A stretch of 64,000 nucleotides of DNA. Source: Codonopsis lanceolata. Lineage: Eukaryota; Streptophyta; Magnoliopsida; Asterales; Campanulaceae. The stretch's first letter is position 1, and each line of letters opens with the position of its first letter. Shown piece after piece: positions 10,392-21,104 of the stretch. The DNA lies in NCBI GenBank assembly GCA_013146195.2, contig CM028378.1, forward strand, positions 11,027,350-11,091,349. The letters run 5' to 3'. Under the pieces are notes generated by a model. That model saw nothing but the letters and a program-made list of their open reading frames with translations, had not been told where the DNA came from and made no database searches. The position numbers and the translations under genes are program-made.

Positions 10392-11298
10392 AGCAAGAGG
10401 ATCAATCATACCAAGATTTCTCCTTAAATAAGCAAACCTGGTGGCATCCAATGGTTTTGTGAGAATATCAGCCAATTGATGCTCAGTTGGAACATATTCC
10501 AAACTGATGTTACCTTTCTCCACATGAACTTTTGAGGAAGTGATAACGAATATCAATGTGCTTTGTCTTTGAGTGCATCAATCGATTTTGGAGGCGAAAT
10601 TGCGATGTGTTGTCACACATAATTGGACAATTGCGGTCTTGATGTTGTAGTCCACTAGTTGTTGCTTCATCCATAGGAGTTGAGAGCAACAGCACAAACA
10701 ATGTATTCAGCTTACGTGGTTGAGTTTGCAGCCGATCCTTGTTTCTTGCAAGACCATGAGACAAGTCTATTTCCAAGGAATTGACAAGTCCCAGCTGGTG
10801 CTTCTTACGCTTACTTGTGCATAATGCATCAGAACCAACTAGATCGAAATTGTTGTGTTTGGAATACCGGATGCCTAGATTTGTTGTTCTTGAAACATAT
10901 CGATGATACGTTTGGTAGCAAGCAAATGTGATTCCTTTGGATCTGCAATCTTGCACAGAACACAAACAACAAACATAATGTCGAGTCTCTTGGCGGTAAG
11001 GTAAAGTGAACCTATGATTCCTCGGTACTTGGTCATGTTCTCTTGCTTTCCCTTCTCATCTTTGTCAAGATGGCGGTCGGTAGACATTGGAGTCTCAAAT
11101 CCTTTAATTGAATCAAGACCGAACTTCTTGATTAGTTCTTTTGCATATTTGGTTTGGTGATGAAGATTCCATCGAGAAGTCTGTTGAATCTGGGTCTAGA
11201 AAGTAGGTAAGTTCACCCATCATGCTCATCTCGAACTTGCTTTGCATCGACTTCTCGAATCTTTTACCGGGCTTTGGTTAGTTGATCGAAAGATGATG
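10392..11298 (-). pseudogene. pol: Ty1/copia pol 3' end (RT tail and RNase H)
   Basis: Read leftwards, 11298-11090 holds the RT C-terminus (FEMSMMGELTYFL, then a GLDSIKGFETPMS region recoverable across frames). 11087-10875 continues with LDKDEKGK, YRGIIGSLYLTAKRLDIMF and CPKESHLLATKRI-like sequence. RNase H follows (WYPKHNNFDLVG-like), ending with SKTKHIDIRYHFL at about 10560-10520 and LDATRFAYLRRNLGMIDP before a stop near 10392. Frameshifts split it into pieces. The upstream RT, integrase and gag fall in the assembly gap or are absent. The motifs are those of SIRE-type copia elements. Confidence 0.8.
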
Positions 11299-11398
11299 NN
11301 NNNNNNNNNNNNNNNNNNNNNNNNNNNNNNNNNNNNNNNNNNNNNNNNNNNNNNNNNNNNNNNNNNNNNNNNNNNNNNNNNNNNNNNNNNNNNNNNNN
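11299..11398. other. Assembly gap (100 N)
   Basis: Exactly 100 undetermined bases, the usual placeholder for a gap of unknown size. It separates the minus-strand copia element from the 3' part of Tat copy B, so the gag-pol of B and the 5' half of the copia element may be missing here. Confidence 0.98.
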
Positions 11399-11852
11399 GT
11401 ACCGAAACCCGAAAGCCGCGGCCTAGGCAAAAGTTATGGCATAAAAAATTATATATAAAAAACAAAAAAAGGAGAAATAAGGGCTCGCTAGGTCGAAAAC
11501 CCGAAAGGGCAACCTAGACAAAAAAAAATAAAAAATATATAATATATATAAAATAAGGAGATAAAAGGAGAGGGAAGACACTATCTAAGCCTCAAAGATA
11601 CTACCTCCGCCTTCTCAAGTCTTCGCATCGTAAGCTCAACTGCGTAAAAGGAAAACCACGACAAGAAGCTCACATTAAGACACTAAAATATAATATTACA
11701 AGTCCTAAGGTGCAACTTAGAATATTTACTAAGACATCTATATTATACATTGATTGCATTGTACATATCTATATATACGCCTGCACCCCTTTGTCCCGTA
11801 AACAATTCCTTTTCTGCAGCCTTTAGCCCCAGAGTGGTCCTATCAATGTCTA

Positions 11853-13544
11853 CTAAGGCCCACCGAGCCGGCCCATATACTCCTTCTCGCGAGGCGCGTA
11901 AGAAGCCCTAGAATCACCAAAGATGTGAGCCACCGTGAGGTGTCTCCCCTCTTCATCGCCAAGATCCTCGCTTTCCCCGGCAACAGATTGCTCTGACCTG
12001 CCCATCATCTTCGAAACCAAGCATCCCATACAGTGGGGGAGAGAGGAGCAGCTATCTCTTGTTCCCACGGATTGTCCTCGCCTCGCCGCTATGCTCACCG
12101 TGGAGGCTCATTACCGCCAACTCGTCAGCCGTGCCCCCCAACTAGTCTGGGGAGGAGGAGCCTAGCTTACTGCTCCCATGGGTTATGCCGACTAACATTG
12201 CTCAACTGCGGGTGCATCACTGGGACCCGCAGCATTCTGGTCCAAGGGCCGCTCGAGTATCAAGGTCGTGTACCCGCCTCGAATTCCGCCTCCGTGAGCT
12301 CGAGGAACAACTAACCCCGAGCTATCAATGTCCTCGCCTATCTCCATCAAAGTAGCATCTACTCCATTAGTTACATGGCGACCCAAGTGTCTCACCGCGC
12401 CTAATAGCGAGACGGCCGCCTCGCAGCCTACCATGATCCATGCCAAATACCTGGGACGTAAGCATATAGTCAAGAATGGATAGGTTGCATCCCACTCTCG
12501 TAAATCTCTCGTACACATGCCCCGAATAGCGGGACCCAAGCCCTCGTCCGTATTCTCCATTCCCATATATAGGACGAGTGGTGTCCGGATCACTTGCTCT
12601 CTCCCCGAATTGGCGCAAGATCCGGTCCGGTTGATAAAAGAGGTCCGATGAATACCCAAAGATGACTACTTGACTATATTCATCTGAATGTCGAAGAAAA
12701 TGCCTGATCTCCCAATGGCGAATGACCCAGATTATGTCCATCGAGCCCTCGGCGATAAAAATGATCACCCAATCAAATTCGTAATAATTGGTTCGAGGAA
12801 AATGCCCGCAAGATGCCATAAAGTGATGGGTCATATGGTGCTCCATGGCACGGAGCCCGAACCCGCAGAAAGTGCTCTTCTAGCCACATATGGACCGAAT
12901 GGGGGCTACCGGTAGGGAATAGTCATCACCAATGCAAAGCCGCCCAAGTTCGCGAAGGTCTCCGCCAAAATCACGGACAATATTCCACCGGCGATCTCGA
13001 GCCAGTAATGCCAGTCAACGACCCCTCGCTCATCGACAAATCCGGTAGACCCACCACCAAATACCTCCCTACCAAACAGAAAGAGCGCCCGTCCCCCACG
13101 CCGCAAATAGTCTACATCATCCTCCCTATATTCTGTAAAGCCCCTGTGGGAGGACCATTAAATTAAAAGTTTCTCCATTAAAGAAACCCGGAGTAGCCTC
13201 GAAGGTAGAGTGAAAAGCTCTCAAATAGCCATATATGGACGCCTTCAGGCGTGCATCACGATCCGACGAGAAGGTGCCACCCCAAAGATCGCACAAAATA
13301 ATTCTTCAAAAGTGGGGCACATCTCATTCATGCCGAAGTTAAATAAATGGTCCTGAGGAGACCAAAACCTGGCGGCTCCCCTCAACATGTCCCAATTTAT
13401 AACGACATTCCGCCAGACAAGAGGCACCGAACCCAAAAGATGATCAAACCAGTCCCGCTCATCTGATCGCAGGGAAAGAATCCAGAAATCCAGAGCATTC
13501 TCGTAAACTTCAATTTCCAAAGCCGTGGAAATACGTGTGGCCAT
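11853..13544 (-). pseudogene. Antisense accessory gene resembling DUF7745 family, broken
   Basis: The ATG is at 13544. Residues about 12-95 contain ENALDFWILSLRSDERDWFD, WRNVVINWDMLRGAARFWSP and LFNFGMNEMCPTFEE, the N-terminal pattern I associate with plant DUF7745 proteins. Later frames give FVDERGVVDW and ILAETFANL (13106-12906), EHHMTHHFMASCGHF and LFYQPDRILRQFG (12846-12560), and a C-terminal piece ending EYMGRLGGP before a stop at 11853. Four or more frame changes or stops break it. It lies on the strand opposite the element's gag-pol, transcribed toward pol. Function is unknown. The family name is from memory and needs a profile search. Confidence 0.5.
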
Positions 13545-13668
13545 TTATAAAAGAGATGCAAGGGATTTTATACGGCAAAACAGAGCAACGGCAGAGCAGA
13601 AAAGGGCTTGTGAATTGTAAAGAGAAGAGATGAATGAATTGATAAGAAAGCAGGCCGGTCTCCGTCTG

Positions 13669-13676
13669 AATTTATA
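13669..13676 (-). promoter_or_regulatory. TATA box for the DUF7745-like antisense gene
   Basis: TATAAATT on the minus strand in CGGTATAAATTCAGACG, about 125 bp upstream of the ATG at 13544, leaving a roughly 100-nt leader. The corresponding region is cut off in copy C, whose similarity stops about 20 bp before this box. Confidence 0.55.
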
Positions 13677-13751
13677 CCGAAAACTGAAGAAACTGACAGT
13701 TCTGTGCACAATACGTGAATAGTAAATGAACAGTGGCTGCACAGGAGGAGC

Positions 13752-13811
13752 CATGGCGCCACCAATAAGCTTCCTTGGCGCTGCGCCATGCCCCCTATAT
13801 GGCCGCGCCAA
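13752..13811. promoter_or_regulatory. Internal palindrome module (copy B)
   Basis: An imperfect palindrome of about 40 bp centred on AAGCTT (13767-13772) has arms CATGGCGCCACCAA and TTGGCGCTGCGCCATG. ATGGCCGCGCC follows at 13797-13808. GGCGCTGCGCC followed by ATGC also occurs in the copy B LTR (19470-19480), where ATGGCGCGGCCAT lies nearby (19446-19458). It lies between a minus-strand TATA box and a plus-strand TATA-like box, so it may control both directions. Confidence 0.5.
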
Positions 13812-13921
13812 GTATCCCTCCACTATGCTGAAAATTCTGCCTGGTATCTTGGTTTATCTGCCGACCGTCCACTGTTCCTATGTCTGATCGCGAGAAAGAA
13901 AGAAAGGCTATGAAAGATGGC

Positions 13922-13929
13922 TATAAACA
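13922..13929 (+). promoter_or_regulatory. Plus-strand TATA-like box of the internal module (copy B)
   Basis: TATAAACA in GGCTATAAACACGGG. Copy C has TATAAAAG at the matching place (37676-37683). Transcription from here would run under the PMD gene on its opposite strand. No plus-strand ORF starts nearby. Confidence 0.35.
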
Positions 13930-14257
13930 CGGGTTCAATAGCCACAGGGCACCGAAACAAAAATAAGGGAAGCGGCCATCTCTCTGTTCCTGTATCACCA
14001 GAAAAGCCTACTCCGATCCAAAGGTGTATTCTCATAAACTCCCTCTCTTAGAGTACAGCGTGCCATTACCTTTTAGGTGTTTGGTATAACTTTATTTTCT
14101 GTGTGTATTTAGTTTTGCATGTGTAATATATTGCATCATATACAATTATATTGCATTATATCATAATGTCTGCACAGGTTGCTTTTACGAAAAGAAAAAA
14201 AAATAGTAATATATAGAAAAAGAGAAAGAGACTAATAAGTGCAGGAATCAAGAGCTA

Positions 14258-14535
14258 ATGTCCTCTAGACGACTGACTTCTATCAAGGCCACCACCCATG
14301 ACCCAGGGACCCGTTGTACCACCACCAGCCTCGACCGCCTCGCCGGCCGCGACCGACATCATCATCATCGCATCATCATCACCTCCGACGTCTGCCGCCA
14401 CAGGCCGCCTCCCCGCAAGAGAATTCATCAGCAAGTTTCTGATAAAGTTTGTTGATACTGAAAAAAGCCCCGCAGCAGCTTCTTATAGGTCGACACATTC
14501 ACCTAAAAAAAAAAGGGGAATGTATTAGTCTTCAC

Positions 14536-14594
<59 letters not shown>

Positions 14595-14605
14595 AGGCAT
14601 ACAAA

Positions 14606-14675
<70 letters not shown>

Positions 14676-17600
14676 GATGAAAAAATATATATATATATAT
14701 GTGGATAATAAAAATAAAAAAGAGGGACAATAAAGGTAAATGTGTCTACCGAACGAGCCTGCTCCGGGACCCGACGCTCCTCGGGAATCTCGACATCAGG
14801 AAGAACCTGCTCTACCGTGTTACCACCCCACTGATACTGGAAGGTAGAGAAGATATCATCAGGCTCTGTGAACATCATGTTCTCGTCGAGAGATGAAGTA
14901 GACGGCCCTGGCCTGGCAGAAGCATCAGAGTGCCGCCTGGGCACGACAGGAGCAGGAAAAGGGGAATGCAGCACGGACCTCAGGAAATCCTCATACGCCA
15001 TAATTGGGAAATCTGTTGCTGGCATGAGGTATTTCGCCAGGTATTGATACCTGTTAGGCAGCTGATCGGGCTCTATCACCTAGAAGGGAGGCCGAGGAGG
15101 CACCACTGGAGACACTAAAATAGACTGATGCTGGCGATTCACCCGCTCGCCCATGTATAAGGAATCCACCATAATGGAAACCATCAGCATCCGGCAGCGG
15201 CTAAGCGCCAAAGCAACTGCATAATGGCCCTCCCAGGGAAGGAAGTGCACTGTACCAGGACTCGAGCTAACAATCCGTTCATGCACTCTTTCCGTACTAT
15301 TGCAACCACCGTTCTGGGTCGGATAAACCCTGTTATCATCAACATACTGGGACAGGTATGGTGGCTGGTGAACCCGCTGAATAAGAGGACCCGTCGAGAA
15401 ATTAAAAAATGAGAAGGCCCAGACCTACAAAACAAAAAAAAATATGTGTTATCAATAAAAAAAAAAGAGCAAAGGAAAAGTGTGTGCAGAAAAAAAATAA
15501 TAATATTATAAAAAATATATAGAAAAAGAGAGTATGCATAAAAAAAACAAAAATGAAAGAAAAACAGCAAAAGCAGGAAAAGGCATATACCTCCCACGCC
15601 GGGGCAAATCCGTTCAAGGTTGGCGAATCATTCCGGTAGGCCCTATCCATGGAAGCATACAATTCGGCCAAGCCTTCCTGTCCCCAGTCATATAAAGGAA
15701 TCCGCTCAAAATCTGCCAAGCAGGCCAGGACGGAAACTCGCAGGGTGGTAGAGGAGTAGTTGGCAAAGAGCGATGTGCCAAGAAAGAAGAATAAAAACGC
15801 TCTAGCCACTCGGGTCACGGCAGCTATATCATTCGTCGGCACCCGCCCGGCATTGCTAAGAAGCCAGTTCCGAACGCTGCCGATAAAAATCTCGTCCGTT
15901 GATTTAAACCTCGGCTCGAAGCCCAGGAGGTCCACCACCTCCTCTCTACGCCGACGGAGAGTAAAATCTGGAGCCAGGGTCTCCCCAACGCTGGTAGGAA
16001 TGCCCGTGATAGCGGTAAAGTCGCACAGGGTTATGGTCGCCTCCCCCCAACTGAAATGGAAGGTATGGGTGGTATCCCACCAGAAGTCCCGGAGCACATA
16101 AAAAATAGGCAGATAGCTGGTAAAGTGGCGGAAGTAATGCATGAAGGTGCTGAAACCAGAACCCTCCACCAAAAGCTGCGCTGCCTCGGGCAACATGTCA
16201 TAAATCTCAGTGACATTAGTGCACGAAGCATGTATCCTCTTGAACTTAATTCCTGCAAAGCTAAAAAAAAAAAAGAAGGAGAAAAAGGTAAGTTCACTAT
16301 CCTTATTTTCCTTGTACAGTTTTGATAAGGAATAATAATGAAAAAGGCATTAATAATAAGTAATAAACATGTTGCATGCCTTGAATTATAAAATTGCAGC
16401 ATGCTAAAAAAAATCAAAAGTAAATACTTGTGTAAATATACATATAAACATTCAGTTCTTTAACAGTAAGGAAGAAAAATAAAATATATATGCATTTTTT
16501 TGAAAATATATGTCCTATTCTTTTACACTCTTTTAGTAAATAAAGAGGCACTTTGTGTATATGTTAAAAAAATCATTTTTGATGTAAATAAACGCTTGCC
16601 ATTCTTTTAAAAATAAAAATAAAAAAACAAAAAATAAACAATACACATGCATAAATGTAAATGTCAATAAACATTTAGTTTCTTTTAATAAAAAATAATA
16701 AAAAATAAATATGAGTATTTCAAAAATATATGATGCATTCTTTTACATTCCTTCAATAAATAAAAATACATTTAAATATGTGTTTTAAAAAAAAAGAAGA
16801 TCATGCATATTATTTTGCATTCATACAATCATTTTTACATCCTAAGCATCATAGGAATGCATGTTAAGACTACATTTATCACGTACATAATAAAATGTAG
16901 GAATAATCATGTATCATGTTAATAATCCTCCTATAATTATTTTGCATTGTATTTGCATCAAATAAAGTAGTGCATGCATCCATCATGTGCATTTTATTGT
17001 CCAATAAGCTGCATTGAGGGTGCGCTAAAAAGAAAATAAAATGTCACCAATCGTCAAAATAAATATTCTCATGGCATTTACTATGACCCAGCAGCATAAG
17101 CATGCAGGAAAAATGAATTTAAGGGCATAAAATATATCTGTTTTGTCCCATATTTATCCGAAAATATGCCCAAAAATGCGTTTCGGAAAATTTAAAACTG
17201 TATTCCAAAAAGTCCGTCTCGTGAATATATTGCATGCAAAAATGTGTTTTAGCGTAAAACATGCATCATATAGCCTCATTTTGCATTTATAAGTATAAAT
17301 CATGCATAGTAGGGTCAAATAGTGACAACTAGTTCAATCATGCATCGCAAAAATAAATCATGTAAATTTCATGCATCATAGCTTAATTACATCATTTAGA
17401 CATAAATAGGTCATGCATAAACATCATTAATAAAGACAGGAGTGCTCCAAAGGTTCCAAACAGTGCAGAAATCTAGCTGATCTGAAGTATGTTCAGGCAA
17501 ATCTGGAAAAAGAAAGAAACTTACAGTCGTAGGCGGAAGATGACACGTGATTGCTCCGATCTCACAGAATATTGCCCCAGTCATCTTGAGAGTACCGATA

Positions 17601-17702
17601 CTTGATCTTATTCCGGATCAAGGGAGGAAACTCATTCCTCCCTTCATTAGATTCTGGGTGCATAGGAGCCTTCCCCTTCCTGGATCGAGAAGAAGATGCC
17701 AT
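14258..17702 (-). pseudogene. Antisense plant mobile domain (PMD) gene, four exons, copy B
   Basis: Exon 1 is 17702-17525 (ATG, MASSSRSRKGKA, donor GTAAGT). A 1.27-kb AT-rich intron follows. Exon 2 (16252-15591, acceptor CTTTGCAG, donor GTATAT) encodes the PMD core: LRDFWWDTTHTFHF, GEATITLCDFTAITGIP, RAFLFFFLGTSLF. Exon 3 is 15424-14750 (acceptor TTTTGTAG, donor GTAGAC) and exon 4 is about 14511-14258. PMD proteins occur both as host proteins of the MAIN/MAIL1 type and inside plant transposons. Exon order and signals match copy C. Defects are a stop in exon 1 (after about 47 codons) and a one-base shift in exon 4. Intron 3 holds a 150-bp AT microsatellite. Confidence 0.75.
14552..14700. repeat. 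(TA)n microsatellite in three blocks
   Basis: Three TA runs (about 14552-14591, 14614-14672 and 14684-14700) are separated by short A-rich interruptions. They lie inside the predicted third intron of the antisense PMD gene. Copy C has only a short A-rich intron here, so the expansion is specific to copy B. Confidence 0.95.
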
Positions 17703-17799
17703 CTGCTAGACAAAACATTGAAATGGGCGAAGAAAAATTAAGAAAAGGAGCAAGATAAGAAAAAAAAAAAAGAAAAAAAAGAGAACGGAGGAGCAACAA

Positions 17800-18210
17800 T
17801 GGCGTCGCTGAAGAAGAAGAGAAAGAAGGAAGGAGCAGTAGCTCCCTTCCTTCACTTCCCGTCCATAATAAGGGTGAAAAAGGAATTTTTCATTTTCCCC
17901 CTCCGAAGTTTGAAGCTGCGACACTTAAGTCCCCAAGTTCCAAAAGATCCAAAATGGCCCCTGGCCTTAACGAAGAGTTAACGAAATTAATTTTGTTAAC
18001 CAAAATCAATGGCCATCCATCCAAGGACACGAAGAAATATTATCCCCAGCAGGTCAGCCGCAAAAAAAAAAAGAGAAAAAAAAGAAAGAAAAAAAGAAAA
18101 AGGAAAAGAAAAAAGAAAAGAAAAAAGAAAAGAAAAAAAAGAAGAAAAAGAAAAAGAAAAGAAAAGGAAAAAAAGAAGAAAATAATAATAATAATAAAAC
18201 CCCCGGTTTG
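17800..18210. other. Upstream region of PMD gene and purine-rich tract
   Basis: On the minus strand, 17870-17850 reads CCTTATTATGGACGGG, matching CCTTATAATGGACAGGG in copy C (about 41208-41192). This is a weak TATA-like candidate about 150-170 bp before the PMD ATG. From 18060 to 18200 the plus strand is almost pure A/G (AAAAGAAA repeats), as in copy C 41392-41480. The apparent lysine-rich ORFs here are artefacts of the repeat. Confidence 0.5.
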
Positions 18211-18429
18211 AAAAGGCAAGAATGGCAGACATGCCAAAATCAGCCGAATCCGCGGTAGCCACCCAGGCGCAAAAGGTAAGAAAGGTAAAGCGTTATTACC
18301 CCGACTCTATAATAAACTCTTTTTAAAAAATAAGTTTTGTTTTCAATTAAAAAAAAAACCTCTTTTCAAAATAAGCTTTGTTTTCAAATAAAAGAAGACT
18401 CTTTTTTCAAAAAGGTTTTTCAAAAAAAA

Positions 18430-18545
18430 AAAGATGAATATTTCAAAAAAAAAAAGATGAATATTTCAAAAACACAAAAAAGATGAATATTTCAAAAACA
18501 CAAAAAAAATGAATATTTTAAAAACACGAAAAAAGAGAGGAATAT
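18430..18545 (+). repeat. Minisatellite, copy B version
   Basis: Four units with core AAAGATGAATATTTCAAAAA at the same position as the array in copy A. The core has GATGAATA where copies A and C have GAGGAATA. Confidence 0.75.
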
Positions 18546-18965
18546 TGAAAGAAAAAAAAACATAGAGAGTGAGAAGAAAGGAAAGGAAAAAGAATGATCT
18601 TTTTTACAATTTTTGAAAAAACTTGAAGAAAGTTTTCTTTGTCGTGTTCGACGACGGATTTTGATCGGTCGAGTGCAGTTTTCGGAAAATTTGAAAGTTT
18701 TCTTATTATGTTTGGAAACAAGGTATTGACCAGCCAGACACAATTTTGAAAATTCTTCTTAACATATTTCGATAATAGGTGTTGACCAGTTGAAATATGG
18801 TTCCCGAAAAACATTCAAATCTTCATACCGTATTTGACGGCCGTTCTCGACCGTTTGAATACAGCTTTTTCGAAAAACATGAAAATCTTTTTCTTGTTGT
18901 GTTCTTGATCGGGTTTTGACCCGAAGAACATAACATCCTCATTTGGTTGTAGTTTAGGTTTTGGC

Positions 18966-19031
18966 CTGAACTACGTTTGGTCTGATTTCCTTTACTAAGG
19001 AATACGTAGGCAGCCTACATTAGTAGGCCCG
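18966..19031 (+). other. Conserved stem-loop block, copy B
   Basis: Hairpin CCTACATTAGTAGG at 19013-19026 after AATACGTAGGCAG. Copy B has only this one block; the upstream duplicate present in A and C is missing. Confidence 0.6.
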
Positions 19032-19269
19032 ACCATCAGAGCACTTCAAATTCATACCTGCTTAAAAACTATGATAACCTGTTATAATCGACTAAATATG
19101 TCTAGGTTATGGAGTTTGGATAGCATGATAAATTGTGCATTATAACTGTTACCTGTTGCATTTCTCTCCCATTTTAATTGAACGAAATTGGAGAGTCTAT
19201 TGTTTATCAACGATATTCGTCTACTTAGTAAGCCTTGGGTTACCCGTAGACTCCATCGTTGAGGGGCCC

Positions 19270-21104
19270 TGTAGACACCCCAATTTCGTACCCCTGATAG
19301 GTGACTCTGACATTTGATATCAAGAAATGTTCAAACTTAACAAATGTCAAGTTACAGGAGTCGAAAATGCGAAAGGAAAAACAGGATGAGCAAAACAGTG
19401 AATTGTGAGGGGTGAAAATGCTGAAAATGAAAGATGAATAAGAGCATGGCGCGGCCATAAAGCAAGGAGGGCGCTGCGCCATGCTATGGTGGAGTCGGGG
19501 CCAATGGAGCTACAGTAGACCTCAGACATAACGCATTGCACAATTCATAAAGGCCGCGATACAAACGAATGAAGCCGGCTGGGGAATTCTCATAATTCCC
19601 GATGAATCCCTCACTCCACCTATAAATAGAAATGCCGGGTCCCCTCTTCAGAACAAGATTTTCATCGCAAAGAAATGCTGAGAAACTCTCCGCGTTCCTT
19701 CGACGCCGAGTTTTAGTGAGAGGTGCGAGATAGGTGTGTGTAGTCCCACCAAAGCTTCCAAACCCCGTCCAAACTCTGCCAAAATTCAAATCCACCGGTT
19801 ATAAGTGATCCCTAGCCTAGTAGTTAGGTATCCATCTTACTTCCCCGGCCCGAAAATCATAAAGTAAGCTGTTACTCTGCCCGAGTAATGAGCTGAAATA
19901 CACAAAAAGTAAGCCGTTATTCCGCCCAACCAAAAAGGCCAAAACCTTCCGAAATAAGTTGTCACTCTGCCCAAGTGGACAAGCCAAAGTCATCCAAAAT
20001 AAGCAGTCACTCTGCCCAAATCAAAACAACAACCACACAACAACAACAACAACAACAAAACTCCCTCTCCCTGAAGGACAGAACGAGCACACTACCGTTC
20101 TAAAAGGTAATAGCCTTTAAGGGCGTTTTATTTACTTGTTCATTTATTTATTATTTAAAGTTATTATTTAAATCCGGCCTAATGTAGTCAATATAAGCCG
20201 TTGTGCTGCTCGGATTAGAATAGGAAATATTATGTAAAAGAGCTGTTATAATGGCCAAATATTTTTAAATACATTTATAATTATTGTAAGGAAATGGCTG
20301 CAAGTCCGTAAATAATGTAGTCACGGATGTATTTGTTTTATTTTCCTGTCTTTTAATGCTTTATTTATTTGCTAAATAAATATAACAATAAGCATACTTT
20401 AGCCAAAAACTATTTTGAGACCGAAAGGGCGAGTTGGGTACCTAGCACCTTCCCAACTCGTAACTTAGCCTCCGAACCCGTTTTCTATCTCTGGTTTTCT
20501 TTTTTTTTTCTTTTTTGGTTTTGCTTTATTTTTGCCTTAAAATAAAGATAGCGACTCTAAACTTTTTGGATCCAGTGGGGCCTCGCAACACTCCTTCTTT
20601 GCACTTTTCCGTCTTCCCCTAAAAAATGAAAAATGAGAATGGAAGAGTGATGTATTCACATATCCTGTTATCCCCTAAAAAAGGGATAACTTGATACGGG
20701 AAACCCAAAGCTCCCATAGTGATCCAAAACGGGTCATAAGGCTATTTTTAATAAAATCCATAGTGGGGGCGCCGCAACATCTTTTTTTGCACTTTTCCGT
20801 TTTCCCCTAAAAAATGGAAAATGGGAATGAAAGGGTGATGCATTCTCATATCCTGGTATCCCCTAAAAAAGGGATAACTTGATGCGGGAAACCCAAAGTT
20901 CCCATATTGGATTAAAAATCAACTAAAGGCAACCGATGTGCATTTCAACGCGCTATCATAGACATCACTCTTCTCGCACTTTTGATTTCGTCTTCCCCTA
21001 AAAAAGGGAGAGTGGAACGAGAGCAATGGATGTCCCGCATCCGCACGTACGCGCACCCCTATCCAAGGGCGCGCGGGGCGCGGGCTCAGTCCCGGGAACC
21101 CACA
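19270..21104 (+). repeat. 3' LTR of copy B
   Basis: Starts TGTAGACACCCC at 19270 directly after the ATCGTTGAGGGG polypurine region and ends GGGAACCCACA at 21104. Promoter region: ATGGCGCGGCCAT (19446-19458) and GGCGCTGCGCC (19470-19480), then TATAAATA at 19621-19628. The leader holds a CAACAACAAC run (about 20040-20058) near the ACTCTGCCC hairpins. The 3' part holds tandem modules with AAAAAAGGGATAACTTGAT-type blocks. Confidence 0.88.

Larger units (their letters stand above)
11399..21104 (+). mobile_element. Ty3/gypsy Tat-like element, copy B, with two antisense genes and 3' LTR
   Basis: It begins at the gap, right where the post-pol CCGAAACCCGAAAG block starts. In plus-strand order it contains that block, a minus-strand DUF7745-like gene (13544 to 11853), a two-way promoter-like module (13669-13929), a minus-strand spliced PMD gene (17702 to 14258), a purine-rich tract, a minisatellite, a stem-loop block, a polypurine tract (near 19260) and the LTR. 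This is the most complete 3' half of the family in the window. Gag and pol are not visible. Confidence 0.8.

Noticed and set aside
14449..14730. Ile/Tyr repeat ORFs on both strands
   Set aside because: Translation of a TA microsatellite inside a predicted intron.
15760..16101. Plus-strand 113-codon ORF over the PMD exon
   Set aside because: Mirror of the minus-strand PMD exon; the same shadow appears in copy C at 39328-39639.
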